From positions 1 to 64,000 of the forward strand of contig JAVHLM010000005.1 of assembly GCA_031082125.1 (NCBI GenBank): a DNA stretch of 64,000 nt, in the 5' to 3' direction. The position numbers and the translations under genes are program-made. The notes below the pieces were generated by a model. It was not told the origin of the DNA. It searched no databases and saw only the letters and a program-made list of their open reading frames with translations. Origin of the DNA: Candidatus Eremiobacterota bacterium. Its GTDB lineage: Bacteria > Vulcanimicrobiota > CADAWZ01 > Ess09-12. Below are positions 50,853 to 59,561 of the stretch, piece by piece. Every line of letters begins with the position of its first letter. Within the stretch, counting starts at the first letter, position 1.

Positions 50853-53186
50853 GTGAATACCGGCGTGATCCGCGAGTATCCTGGCTACGAGGCCGTCATG
50901 GAGGGCGGGCAGGTCTTCAGGGCACTTCCCGGCCTCCCGCTGGTCACGTACGGCGCCGACGAGGTGCTCTCGCGCTCGAATTGTCGCCATATCTTTCGCG
51001 ATCTCACCGCGGAGGTCCTGGACTGGAACCTCTGGTGCCTCTCCCATGCCGGCACGAAGCTTGATATCCTCATAGGCGAGGCCCTTCTCTCTCTCAACGG
51101 GAAGCTCGAGAAGCTCGGCTATGTGAGAGTGTCCGACTTTGTCCGCGAGGAGCTGGGGATCTCGTCCAGGAGCGGCTATGAGCTGATGCGGAACGCGAAG
51201 GCCCTTCAGAAGCTCCCCCTCATCAGGGAAGCTCTTGAAAAGGGGCACCTCCGCAAGAGCGCGCTGCGGCATCTTTTCCAGGTAGTGACGCCCGAGACCG
51301 AGGCGGAGTGGCTCTCCAAGGCCATGTATTCCACCATAAGAGAACTTGAAGAGGAGGTGAAGAATTTTAAAGCCGGCGCCGGGGAGGCCGGCACAAGGGA
51401 TGGTTCGGGGGATGCTGAAGGCGGCCCCGAGGGGAGCGGCATCAATGCCTTCGTCGCCAGGAGTGATTACGAGGAGGACACAGGGAGCCTCGCGGTAAGC
51501 GCGCGGGTTCCTTTTTCCGTTGCCGCGAAATGGGATCGGGCCCTCGAGGTCTTCCGCAGGATCGAGGAGGCGGAGCTCCCTTCGGAGAGCTTCGTGGAGG
51601 CCCTTCTTGCGGAGTTCGCCGCTTCGGCGCCGCTCGGGGGTATCGGGGATCCTGGCACAACGGTGCAGTCTCCGGAGGATTCCGATTCCGGGACAGGGAA
51701 GCCTGAGGCTCGGGAGGCCGCGGGAGCTTCTCTCTGCCGCTCGCAGGGGAAAGACTCCCAGGGAGCCTGCGTCACCCACGGCGAGGGGGCATACTCTCGG
51801 AATAGCCTTGATGCTTCCGGCACCAAGGAGAACGGAACCGATCCCGCCATCGAGAAGAAAGCCCTTCTCCTTGGCGCCCTGGCGGGTGCCATCGGCTCCC
51901 TCGATGACGAGGCCTCCTTCGGCGAGCGGGACAAGGAGCTTGCCCGCCAGGTCCACAAGGATCTCGAAGAGGTGTCGCACCTCTGGGAGTTTTTGCCCTG
52001 GAAACCTGTCACGGTGGAGCTTCCTTCGGAGTTTCAGGCTCCCGGGAACCACAGGCCTGATGCCGATACCGCCGTCACTCCCGACAGCACCCTTGTGCGT
52101 CCTCCCGCCGATCCCTTCGAGACGGTCGCCCGCCTCCGGAAGATGGCTTCCCTGCGCCACTCCCTCTCCTTCTACCAGGGGAGGCTCCTGCGGACTCTCA
52201 ACAATTTCGGCCTCTACAAGGACATGCTCTTCCTCTCCCTGGGCCACTACACCAGGGAGCGCCTCGGGATGTCCCGCAGCGCCGCATATTCCTTAATCAA
52301 ATTAGAAAGGTGGTATCTGGAATATCCCGATATGCTGGACCTCGTGCAGGCGGGGAAGCTCACCCCCGAGCAGGCGCGCCTTCTTTCAAAGGTCTTCAAT
52401 GAGGGGACCAGGGTCCAGGGGGCGTGGCTCTCTTACGCCCAGGAGGTTCCGGTGGCCACCCTCATGCTGGCCGTCGAGGGATTCCTCCGCTTCGCGAAGA
52501 GGGCTGTCCACAAGAAATGGGACATCGCTCCCGAGGCCTTCGAGGTGGCCGTCACGGGGAGATCCGTCAAGAGGGTCCCCGCCCCTCCTTCAAATGCCAC
52601 GGAACCCAGTGGAGACGAGGGTTTGGATATCGGAATCCAACTTTGTGCACAGCAAAAAACCATGGAAGGAGGAGGTAATTCCGGGGTCCCCGCCGTCATC
52701 TGGAAGGTCACCGAAGGCGGTGAGCACCCTGAGCTCCCTGAGATTCTCTCGATACTCTCGGGGGACCCCCACAAAGACGGAACCTTCGGGTCAAACCCCC
52801 AGGCCCTCATCCGCTTCTTCCTGAAAAGGGATCTCATCCCTCTCTGGAACCACGCCGTGAGGCTCTGGGGCGGAGAGGACCTTGCCCTCTTCATCGAGGC
52901 CCTCCTTGACGCATTCCTCTCCGCATGGGACCACCCCGAAAAAAGGGACCTCCACAGCCGCGTCCTCGCCCGGGACCACTACCAGTGCCAGGCTCCCGGC
53001 TGCCGGTGCCGGCGCAATCTCAACGCGCACCACATCAAATACCGCTCCCATGGCGGCCCCACGACCGAGGGCAATCTCCTCACCCTCTGCATGGCCCACC
53101 ACCTTCGGTGCCTCCACGAGGGCCACCTCATCATCAGGGGCACGGCTCCTCACAGCCTCACCTTCATCTTCCCCCGGGGCAGGTGA
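50853..53186 (+). CDS. DUF222/13E12-like HNH endonuclease
   Basis: This 777-aa protein ends in a clear HNH domain (residues about 700-765): SRVLARDHYQCQAPGC, LNAHHIKYRSHGG, NLLTLCMAHH. The central part repeats similar helical blocks (ISSRSGYELMRNAKAL near 110 and MSRSAAYSLIKLERW near 475), as in DUF222-type proteins with two N-terminal repeats. A low-complexity linker lies at 190-350. GTG with AGGAGG six bases upstream defines the start. Fragments of residues 560-600 are scattered in the island, so this gene is the probable parent of a remnant family. Confidence 0.8.
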   Translation: MNTGVIREYPGYEAVMEGGQVFRALPGLPLVTYGADEVLSRSNCRHIFRDLTAEVLDWNLWCLSHAGTKLDILIGEALLSLNGKLEKLGYVRVSDFVREELGISSRSGYELMRNAKALQKLPLIREALEKGHLRKSALRHLFQVVTPETEAEWLSKAMYSTIRELEEEVKNFKAGAGEAGTRDGSGDAEGGPEGSGINAFVARSDYEEDTGSLAVSARVPFSVAAKWDRALEVFRRIEEAELPSESFVEALLAEFAASAPLGGIGDPGTTVQSPEDSDSGTGKPEAREAAGASLCRSQGKDSQGACVTHGEGAYSRNSLDASGTKENGTDPAIEKKALLLGALAGAIGSLDDEASFGERDKELARQVHKDLEEVSHLWEFLPWKPVTVELPSEFQAPGNHRPDADTAVTPDSTLVRPPADPFETVARLRKMASLRHSLSFYQGRLLRTLNNFGLYKDMLFLSLGHYTRERLGMSRSAAYSLIKLERWYLEYPDMLDLVQAGKLTPEQARLLSKVFNEGTRVQGAWLSYAQEVPVATLMLAVEGFLRFAKRAVHKKWDIAPEAFEVAVTGRSVKRVPAPPSNATEPSGDEGLDIGIQLCAQQKTMEGGGNSGVPAVIWKVTEGGEHPELPEILSILSGDPHKDGTFGSNPQALIRFFLKRDLIPLWNHAVRLWGGEDLALFIEALLDAFLSAWDHPEKRDLHSRVLARDHYQCQAPGCRCRRNLNAHHIKYRSHGGPTTEGNLLTLCMAHHLRCLHEGHLIIRGTAPHSLTFIFPRGR

Positions 53187-53201
53187 TTCAGATGCTGACC
53201 T

Positions 53202-53255
53202 GCCCGCCACCGTGGGGACCTGCGATGGCGACGATGACGAGCCGGTTATCCAGAA
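53202..53255 (-). pseudogene. Zeta-toxin 5' remnant
   Basis: About 45 bases (containing GGACCTGCGATGGCGACGAT) match 53923-53970, the first codons of the zeta-like toxin gene (minus strand DNRLVIVAIAGP-like). The remnant lies directly after the HNH stop. The rest of 53256-53402 holds nothing recognisable. Confidence 0.6.
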
Positions 53256-53402
53256 AGGGCTCGGGAAGATCGGGACTCTATTCTGTTGCCTTGTATTATA
53301 AAATTGTTGCCATTCTCACCCTGAATAGCGCATACAAGATAAAAGAATGGATGGTCCTTGTCTATTGTCAAAGCAGGGTGGCTTTAATGATATCCGTAAC
53401 CA

Positions 53403-53984
53403 CTACTCCAGTAATCTCGTGAACCACAAAGGAGGAGAGGGGTCCGCGAAAATCTGCTGCCCCTCCCTGAATATCGAGATACTTCGAAATGGCCTGCCGA
53501 GGTCGCTGTTGTCGAATACATATACGAGTGGAAGTTCGCTGAGTGCCGCTTTGAGGTTCGCCAAGGTGCGGGGAAAACACGAGCGCAGCTTTTCGGAGGG
53601 CACCTCATGCCCGCCCTGCGAAACCCTCATGGCGACACGGGTTTCGGAAAGGTCGGGATCGGCCAGGCCGATAAAGCACAGCACGACAGTATGTCCTGCT
53701 TTTGACGCCTCTTTCAGGAATTTCAGTTTCTCGCCTGCCGGATCTGAAAAGACTGTCTCAAAGGCAAAGCTCTCTCCCGCACAGAGAAGCCGGCGCCTCA
53801 GGGCATCAGCCATTTTTGCCGCAGTGTAGGCATCGGTGCCCAATTCTCTTGCGAGCGCATCGGGATCGATGAACCTGAGGGCGGCCGGCGCGATATGGGA
53901 GTGAAAAAATGTTGATTTGCCCGCGCCATTGGGACCTGCGATGGCGACGATGACGGGCCGGTTATCCAGCTCGGGGAGCTCCAT
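53403..53984 (-). CDS. Zeta-toxin-like P-loop kinase
   Basis: This 193-aa protein has Walker A IAGPNGAGKSTFF (near 15), FIDPDALARELG, and SFAFETVFSD, the substrate and catalytic region of zeta-type kinases. ADPDLSETRVAMRVSQGGHE contains the basic residues for phosphate transfer. Zeta toxins phosphorylate UDP-activated amino sugars, which is interesting beside a UDP-GlcNAc-consuming pathway. It overlaps the ParD-like gene by one base. Confidence 0.83.
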   Translation of the reverse strand: MELPELDNRPVIVAIAGPNGAGKSTFFHSHIAPAALRFIDPDALARELGTDAYTAAKMADALRRRLLCAGESFAFETVFSDPAGEKLKFLKEASKAGHTVVLCFIGLADPDLSETRVAMRVSQGGHEVPSEKLRSCFPRTLANLKAALSELPLVYVFDNSDLGRPFRSISIFREGQQIFADPSPPLWFTRLLE

Positions 53985-54352
53985 CAGTCCGCGGGGAGGA
54001 ACTGCCGGTTGACAAACTTTCCTACGGTGCGGCTGCCGTCCTCTTCTATCCGGACGATCAGGCCGGGTCTGCCTGGTGCCTGCTCGTAATGAGGATAAGG
54101 CAGGTGCTGCAGGTAATCCCGGACTCTGCGGCGGCCCTCTTCGCTATCGACGGAATCTATGCATTGGGAGAGAGGCCTGAGGCGTCCAGCGCGTCGGAGC
54201 GCCATTACCTGCGCTCCATAGAGCAGAGGCTCAAGAGCCTGTCCCAGATGGGCCCAGAATTCAATCTGGCCGGCGATGGAGCGATCCTCGATTTCAGCGG
54301 CCAGCCGGGCTTCCAATATAAGCTTATCGGAGATTCTCACTGGCTGTCCCAT
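53984..54352 (-). CDS. ParD-like antitoxin
   Basis: This 122-aa protein starts MGQPVRISDKLILEARLAAE and IEDRSIAGQIEFWAHLGQAL, matching the ParD_like family. A tail (PGRPGLIVRIEEDGSRTVGK) probably contacts the toxin. The start is well supported by the family. It coincides with the predicted transcription start, so the message may be leaderless. Confidence 0.82.
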   Translation of the reverse strand: MGQPVRISDKLILEARLAAEIEDRSIAGQIEFWAHLGQALEPLLYGAQVMALRRAGRLRPLSQCIDSVDSEEGRRRVRDYLQHLPYPHYEQAPGRPGLIVRIEEDGSRTVGKFVNRQFLPAD

Positions 54353-54358
54353 ACTCTT

Positions 54359-54386
54359 ATTGTAGCATTTTGCTACATAATGTCAA
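54359..54386 (-). promoter_or_regulatory. Promoter with palindrome, ParD-zeta module
   Basis: Minus strand TTGACA (54386-54381), 16-bp spacer and TACAAT (54364-54359). A perfect palindrome GTAGCA-TTT-TGCTAC (54362-54376) fills the spacer and touches the -10, a likely autoregulatory operator. The initiation point falls at or next to the ATG (54352). Confidence 0.7.
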
Positions 54387-54436
54387 GCCTCCTCCTTGAG
54401 GCGCTCACATCAGATTTTCACGGGCTTTGTGGCTCT

Positions 54437-54811
54437 TCAGCTAAAAGAGGAAGGGGCCTCCCGCGATATTATTCCGAGCCGGTCAAGGTCGGCGTCGGAG
54501 AGGGCGGTGGCCTTCTTGATGGTCTCCCTGTCGAAGCCGAGGTCTTTCATGCGGGTGGCTGTGTCGGCCCTGGCCCGGGTTACGCCCTCTTCAAAGCCTT
54601 TCTCGATGCCCTTCGCGATATGCTGAGCCATGACCTCAGCGAAGCCCTGAGCAAAGCCCTCTTTATAGCCCTCCATAATGCCCTCGGCCATACCTTCTTC
54701 CCGGGCAAGAGCAAGCTTTGTCGCCTCCATAAGCTCCGCTTTCTCATGGAAATGCCGCATATTCAGCGCATCGCGGTCGGCATGTGATTTCCTGTTCGCC
54801 TTCAATGCCAT
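54437..54811 (-). pseudogene. Rpn-family C-terminal remnant (124 aa)
   Basis: Minus strand KANRKSHADRDALNMRHFHE and KAELMEATKLALAREEGMAE match the C-terminal third of the Rpn gene at 41446-42298. They are followed by a longer amphipathic insert (YKEGFAQGFAEVMAQ, KGIEKGFEEG) and the ETIKKATALSDADL ending. The nuclease core is absent. Confidence 0.65.
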
Positions 54812-54862
54812 CTCTATCCCCTCCTCGGCTCTCAGTCCGTGGGAATCAGGCTGGTGAGACTG

Positions 54863-56392
54863 TCAGCGGCTTTCCGGGGCTTTTCCGCCGGTACCGGCTT
54901 TCAGGGCGGCGCTGATGCTGCGGTACTCAAAGACCAGTCTTCTCATTCTGCTTATTTCTTCATTGTCGGAGGGCTTGATGGCCATGCAGAACAGGAAGAA
55001 CAGGATCTGACGGTCCTGCTCCCTGTCAATCCATTCCCAGGCCTGCTCGCTGACAAGTATTCCCGAGTCAACGGCCCGGCCGACAAGCACCTTCCAGCAT
55101 TTGTCTCTGGAATGCTTCTTCGTCCTGCCATAAGATTCCATGCATCTGTCCCAAAAAGGCACAAGAAGCTCCGCGAGGAGAGGCACGAGCTTCTCTTCAT
55201 CGTCTTGCGGGGAGCTCTCAGGCTTCCGGGCGGGATTTTTCTCTCTCTCCTGCTCAAGCTTTCTGAAATCCCTCTGTGCCGCCTTCAGTATCTTCTCCTC
55301 CCTGTCTGTGGCCTTCTTCACCCTTGTGGCAATCGGCGATTCCAGGGCAGGGAAGCTCTGCTGCAGAAGCTCAATAAGCCGTGCCTGTTCCATGTGAAAT
55401 TCGATGTCCTGGTCCTTCAGCTGCATGTTCATCATCATCGACGCCATCAGATAATCAATAGTGGGCGCAATGTGGTCCGGTTTTCTCAAGGCCCTGAGAA
55501 AGGCGTATTGTTCGGGTTCGATGGTGACCCATGTGCCGGCAAGGGCTTCGGCGAACTTCAGGGGGTCATAGCGGGGCCCGTCGCGGTCCAGGCAGGCCAG
55601 CCTGCAGAGGCCCGCCACATCCCCGGTGGCATTCAGGTAGAGGGTTAAGGCTTTTGTGGCGCCTCTCTGGGAGGGCAAAAAGCTCTTGAGGGTGTTTTTG
55701 GTGTATGCGGCGAGAAATTCTTTGTCGATATGAGCCGCGAGAGCCTTCCAGAGGTCCCTGTCATCGCCGCGGAAGAGGCGCTCGCAGATATCGATGAGAC
55801 GTGAGCCTTCGCAATGGGGCCTGAGCCTCTCTATGAGCCTTTCTGCATCAGTGCACACGGGAGGTGAGAGGAGGACATCCGTGAGCTTCCCGGCCTCTTT
55901 TATCACGGCGAGGGCTTGCGCTCTGCTGATGTCACCCGAAGCCATGGCATAAGGCGAAAAGAGGCTCTCAAACAGGATGGCGACGGTGAGCATGGGATAA
56001 TGGTAGGGGTACCCCTGGGTTTTGTCGTCAAAAACAGTCCTGTAGCCTTCTTCATCGCAGCCGACGGCTTTCAGAATATCGTCTCCCGTCCCGGCTCCTG
56101 ACCGGTCTTTCCTGTAGAAGTCGAGATCGCGATGCAGCACAAAGGATTCTGCCGTTTCCCCGCTCTTTAAGTCTCCCACTACATGCCATGAGCGCCCAAG
56201 GGCATCGGTGCCTGATTCAAGATGCCGCGTGAAGCTTATCCTGGTGCAGAAGCCCAGGTCCTCTTCCTTGATGCCGATGAGAGGGATGCCGGGATAGCCC
56301 TGCAGTATCTTCAGCGACTCGTCATAGGCCTTCGCCCAGGCGCCCCTGTCAATCTTTCCGGGTATGCAGTAAAGCTGGATAAACACTCCCAT
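54863..56392 (-). CDS. Hypothetical 509-aa protein
   Basis: I do not recognise this family. It starts MGVFIQLYCIPGKIDRGAWA and is largely helical and soluble. No signal peptide or membrane segment is seen. A charged stretch (about 375-410, FRKLEQEREKNPARKPE) separates two helical halves. The Met at 56392 is chosen because GGAGG lies within the six codons before it. It has its own promoter with an inverted repeat (56415-56453), divergent from an XRE-ImmA gene. Confidence 0.7.
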   Translation of the reverse strand: MGVFIQLYCIPGKIDRGAWAKAYDESLKILQGYPGIPLIGIKEEDLGFCTRISFTRHLESGTDALGRSWHVVGDLKSGETAESFVLHRDLDFYRKDRSGAGTGDDILKAVGCDEEGYRTVFDDKTQGYPYHYPMLTVAILFESLFSPYAMASGDISRAQALAVIKEAGKLTDVLLSPPVCTDAERLIERLRPHCEGSRLIDICERLFRGDDRDLWKALAAHIDKEFLAAYTKNTLKSFLPSQRGATKALTLYLNATGDVAGLCRLACLDRDGPRYDPLKFAEALAGTWVTIEPEQYAFLRALRKPDHIAPTIDYLMASMMMNMQLKDQDIEFHMEQARLIELLQQSFPALESPIATRVKKATDREEKILKAAQRDFRKLEQEREKNPARKPESSPQDDEEKLVPLLAELLVPFWDRCMESYGRTKKHSRDKCWKVLVGRAVDSGILVSEQAWEWIDREQDRQILFFLFCMAIKPSDNEEISRMRRLVFEYRSISAALKAGTGGKAPESR

Positions 56393-56414
56393 ACCTGTTC
56401 CTCCTTTCATATAT

Positions 56415-56453
56415 TGTTTACATTATAGCATATAATAAAATAAAAAGTAAACA
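56415..56453 (-). promoter_or_regulatory. Promoter with TGTTTAC inverted repeat
   Basis: Minus strand TTTACT (56451-56446), 18-bp spacer and TATAAT (56427-56422). TGTTTAC (56415-56421) and GTAAACA (56447-56453) flank the -10 and cover the -35. It is a likely operator, possibly for the divergent XRE-ImmA protein. Confidence 0.55.
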
Positions 56454-56626
56454 CAATATTGAAAACCAAAACGATGCCCATGGGCTGTCACCAATGCATT
56501 AAGATCGTTATTACCGCTTCTGGCACAAAGAGAAATGGTTTTTACCGGATCGAAGCACTTCCATGATTATTTTTGCCGGAAGTATATGCTATACTGTAAC
56601 CACATCAGTGCAAAGGGAGACTGCCC

Positions 56627-57748
56627 ATGATCGGAGCACGCCTGCTGCAGGCGAGGAGAGCCGCGGGGCTGAGCCTCCGGGAGCTTGCCGCCAGGGCGGA
56701 GATCTCGGCGATGGCGCTCTCCAAGTATGAGAGGGATCTCATGTCGCCTGCGCCCGCCTCTCTGGAGAAGCTTGCCCGCGTGCTCTCGGTGGATGCGGAT
56801 TTTTTTCATTGCCCTCTCAAGATCGCCCTCTCGGAGCCCTCTTTCAGGAAGCGGGGCACCCTGTCCCGGAGGGAGGGTGAGAGAATCACCTTCGCGCTCC
56901 GTCAGAGCCTCGAGAGAATGCTTGATCTTGAGCATATTTTCGGCGTTGCCCGCTCGGCGTTCTTCAGCTTGCCCCCGGCGGTCACAAGGGAGGTCAGGAG
57001 CCTCGAGGATGTCGAGCTGAGGGCCGATTCGCTCCGCCAGCACTGGAATCTCGGTGCGGCGCCGCTGGAAAGTGTCGCCTCCATAATGGAGGAGCATGGG
57101 ATCAAGGTTTTTGTCTCTGATGCGCCTGAAGGGGTTGACGGGTTCTCGTGCAGGGCGAGGGGCGGCTGGGTAAATGCCAGGGAGGCCCCGGTGATCGTGA
57201 TAAGCAGCAGGCTCCCCGGTGACCGTCAGCGCTTCAGCATGCTTCATGAGCTTGGCCACCTTGTACTTGATACCGCTGTGGACATAGACAGAGAAAAGGC
57301 CTGCCACCGCTTTGCGGGGGCGTTTCTCGTCCCGCGGGAGGCCGCCCTGAGGGAGCTCGGGGTAAGGCGCTCGCGGTTGAGCTTCTATGAGCTGAAGATT
57401 CTGAAGCAGAAATATGGAATAAGCATGCAGGCCCTGGTATACCGGGCCGCGGACCTGGCGGTGATCAGCAGGACCATGGCGCAGGGGCTTTTTACTGCAA
57501 TGAGCAGGCGCGGGTGGAAGAAAAAGGAGCCCTGCGAGATCGGAAGGGAGGAGCCCCGTCGCTATAAGCTTCTGCTCTTCCAGGCCGTCGTGGAGGGGCT
57601 GATTACCAGGCAGCAGGCCCTGGAGTATCTCGGGGAGCCCGTGGAAGAGACGAGGCACGAGCTTGAGGCGGAGTGGGTCTTTGAGGAGCTCTCCGAGCTT
57701 CTCCAGGATGACTTCCCAGATCTTGACAGAGCCGGCTTTGAGCAGTAA
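56627..57748 (+). CDS. XRE regulator with ImmA/IrrE metallopeptidase domain
   Basis: This 373-aa protein has an N-terminal XRE helix-turn-helix (GARLLQARRAAGLSLRELAA, AEISAMALSKYERD; 1-60). An ImmA/IrrE zinc peptidase domain carries MLHELGHLVLD (H-E-x-x-H near 208-212) and CHRFAGAFLVP. Such fusions act as one-protein regulators or as antitoxin-type proteins that cleave partner repressors. A GGGAGA lies 6 bases upstream of the ATG. A -10-like TATACT is at 56590-56595. Confidence 0.85.
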   Translation: MIGARLLQARRAAGLSLRELAARAEISAMALSKYERDLMSPAPASLEKLARVLSVDADFFHCPLKIALSEPSFRKRGTLSRREGERITFALRQSLERMLDLEHIFGVARSAFFSLPPAVTREVRSLEDVELRADSLRQHWNLGAAPLESVASIMEEHGIKVFVSDAPEGVDGFSCRARGGWVNAREAPVIVISSRLPGDRQRFSMLHELGHLVLDTAVDIDREKACHRFAGAFLVPREAALRELGVRRSRLSFYELKILKQKYGISMQALVYRAADLAVISRTMAQGLFTAMSRRGWKKKEPCEIGREEPRRYKLLLFQAVVEGLITRQQALEYLGEPVEETRHELEAEWVFEELSELLQDDFPDLDRAGFEQ

Positions 57749-57796
57749 GGGGAGCCCTTGCATGGGAATTCCTTTTTCCCGCCTCTGTGCGGCGCG

Positions 57797-57920
57797 CTAC
57801 TCCACGATATAGGGGTTGTTCAGCACGTCCTCAATGCTTTCGGGGCCTTTCCGGTAAGGCTTGATCCAGGTGAGGCGCCTCTTTTCTTCGGATGTGAAGG
57901 CTACAGGCTCCCAGCCCCGG
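57797..57920 (-). pseudogene. Coding fragment without visible start
   Basis: Downstream of the HAD gene the minus strand reads WEPVAFTSEEKRRLTWIKPY then RKGPESIEDVLNNPYIVE and TAG (57797). Codon choice is gene-like, but no start codon precedes it and it is out of frame with the HAD gene. It may be a decayed gene end or a frameshifted extension. Confidence 0.4.
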
Positions 57921-58563
57921 CGTTCAGGCCCTCGAGAGCCTCTCCCAGTCCAGTGAGGTCATCGAGCGTGTGGGGATGGCTCCTCAGGTCGTCACTGCAC
58001 TCAGTGGTGAGCCTTGCGATGAAGGGGATGCCGGTCTCAAGGGCGGCGCGGCGGTCGCTGTCGCCGTCTCCTATGAAGACTACCTCGTCGGGTTGGTAGT
58101 GGTGACGCTCCAGGATGCTCCTTATAAGGGCGGGCTTCTTTGCCGGCGAGCCGGCGACCTCGAGGAAATACTTCTGGAGCCCCCGCTCCCTTACTATCAT
58201 CTGAAGCTCTTCTTCAGGCGTTCCCGAGGCCACGAAGAAGGCATACTTCCCGTGGAAGCGCTCCAGGAACTCAAGGGCGCCGGGCACGAAGGGCGCCGTG
58301 AAGACCTTCTCCTTGACAAAGACGGCAAACCTCTCCCCCAGGGTCTTTTCAATCTCTTCTGTGTAAGGCTTCTTGAGAAGCTTTTCGTAGATATAGCGGA
58401 ACTTCACATATCGTGAGATCCCCACATTTTCCTTGTGGTAGGTGACAATATGCTCCGCGTGCTCCGGGCAGAGGTCGCCTGACAGATCGCGGAAGGCTTC
58501 GGTCTTTATCTCCGCCGATTCCAGGATGACGCCGTCAAAATCGAAGATGACGGCGCGGATCAC
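57901..58563 (-). CDS. HAD-family phosphatase
   Basis: This 220-aa HAD hydrolase shows VIFDFDGVILES (motif I, nucleophile Asp), FVASGTPEEEL (motif II), KKPALI (motif III Lys) and FIGDGDSDRRAA (motif IV). A helical cap lies at about 15-85. It resembles beta-phosphoglucomutase/phosphoglycolate phosphatase types. The GTG at 58563 overlaps the stop of the upstream dehydrogenase, so they are co-translated. Confidence 0.85.
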   Translation of the reverse strand: MIRAVIFDFDGVILESAEIKTEAFRDLSGDLCPEHAEHIVTYHKENVGISRYVKFRYIYEKLLKKPYTEEIEKTLGERFAVFVKEKVFTAPFVPGALEFLERFHGKYAFFVASGTPEEELQMIVRERGLQKYFLEVAGSPAKKPALIRSILERHHYQPDEVVFIGDGDSDRRAALETGIPFIARLTTECSDDLRSHPHTLDDLTGLGEALEGLNAGAGSL

Positions 58564-59474
58564 GGCTTCACCTTTTTCCGGGCTCCAAGGCCTTCCAGGA
58601 GGTTCTTCACCGCCGCAATCTCCATCTGGACGCGGCACTCCATGGCGTATGAGCCGATGTGAGGCGTGAGGATCACCTGCTCGAGCTCCTTGAGGGGCCC
58701 TGTGTAAGGCTCGTCGGGGAACACGTCAAGGGCTGCCCCTGCGAGGTGCCCTTCCTTAAGGAGCGCCGCCAGGGCTCCATAGTTCACCGCCTCTCCCCGT
58801 GACAGGTTGAGGAGCAGCGCGCCTGCCTTCATAAGCCGGAGCTCCTTCTCGCCGAGGATCCTCTCTTTTGAATCGGCATGGAGGGTGACTATGTCTGACG
58901 AGGCGAGGACCTCTTCGAGGGGGAGGCATGTGCAGGCCTTTTCATCGTCCACGCAGGGGTCCGCGTACGATATCTTGCAGCCGAAAGCCATGAGAAGCTC
59001 CGCCACTTTTTTCCCTATCTTGCCAAAGCCCACAATCCCCACGTTCCTGCCGTAAAGAAGGTTCCCCATGCACTTCTCCCACTTGCCCTCCCTGAGCCTG
59101 CGGTCCATGAATGATATCTTCCTCATGAGGTTGAGCATGAGAGCCACGGTGAGCTCTGCCACGGCGAGGGTGGGGGCGTCGGGGGTGTTAAAGACCCTGA
59201 TGCCGCAGCGCTCGGCGGCGGTGCAGTCCACGCTGTCAAGGCCCGTGCCTACCCTTGAGATGACCTTGAGCTTCGGGAGCGACGTGATGGCCTTTGCGTC
59301 AAGCTTTTCCGTGCCCGCCAGGATGCCCACGGCGTCGCGGGCGAGCTCCACGGCCTCGACGGAGCTCAGCTTCCTCCTGTAGGGGTTCTTTATCACCTCG
59401 AAACCGCTTAAGAGCTCAAGCGGCGTCTCATCGTACTCACCGAAGGTGGTGGTGGTGATAACTATCTTTTCCAT
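58560..59474 (-). CDS. D-isomer 2-hydroxyacid dehydrogenase
   Basis: This 304-aa enzyme, like phosphoglycerate dehydrogenase without the ACT domain, has the NAD-binding motif VGIVGFGKIGKKVAEL (near 145). Catalytic Arg is in NLSRGEAV, Glu in DVFPDEPY, and His in LTPHIGSYA. Its pairing with a HAD phosphatase suggests a short oxidation or dephosphorylation pathway of a hydroxyacid. SerA-like activity is only one possibility. Confidence 0.85.
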   Translation of the reverse strand: MEKIVITTTTFGEYDETPLELLSGFEVIKNPYRRKLSSVEAVELARDAVGILAGTEKLDAKAITSLPKLKVISRVGTGLDSVDCTAAERCGIRVFNTPDAPTLAVAELTVALMLNLMRKISFMDRRLREGKWEKCMGNLLYGRNVGIVGFGKIGKKVAELLMAFGCKISYADPCVDDEKACTCLPLEEVLASSDIVTLHADSKERILGEKELRLMKAGALLLNLSRGEAVNYGALAALLKEGHLAGAALDVFPDEPYTGPLKELEQVILTPHIGSYAMECRVQMEIAAVKNLLEGLGARKKVKP

Positions 59475-59561
59475 GGCCCCTCCTCGTCTCTGCGCGCTGC
59501 GCAGCCTGCCTTGTGCTTCCCGGTGGAAGAATTATTTGCCGGAGGGAGCGGTCATTCCTCT

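Noticed and set aside
50778-52247. 489-codon minus-strand ORF opposite the HNH gene
   Set aside because: The sense frame has a promoter, ribosome site and a clear HNH domain. The antisense ORF is a by-product of GC-rich codons.
56567-57763. 398-codon minus-strand ORF opposite the XRE-ImmA gene
   Set aside because: The sense gene shows helix-turn-helix and HELGH motifs; the antisense frame shows none.
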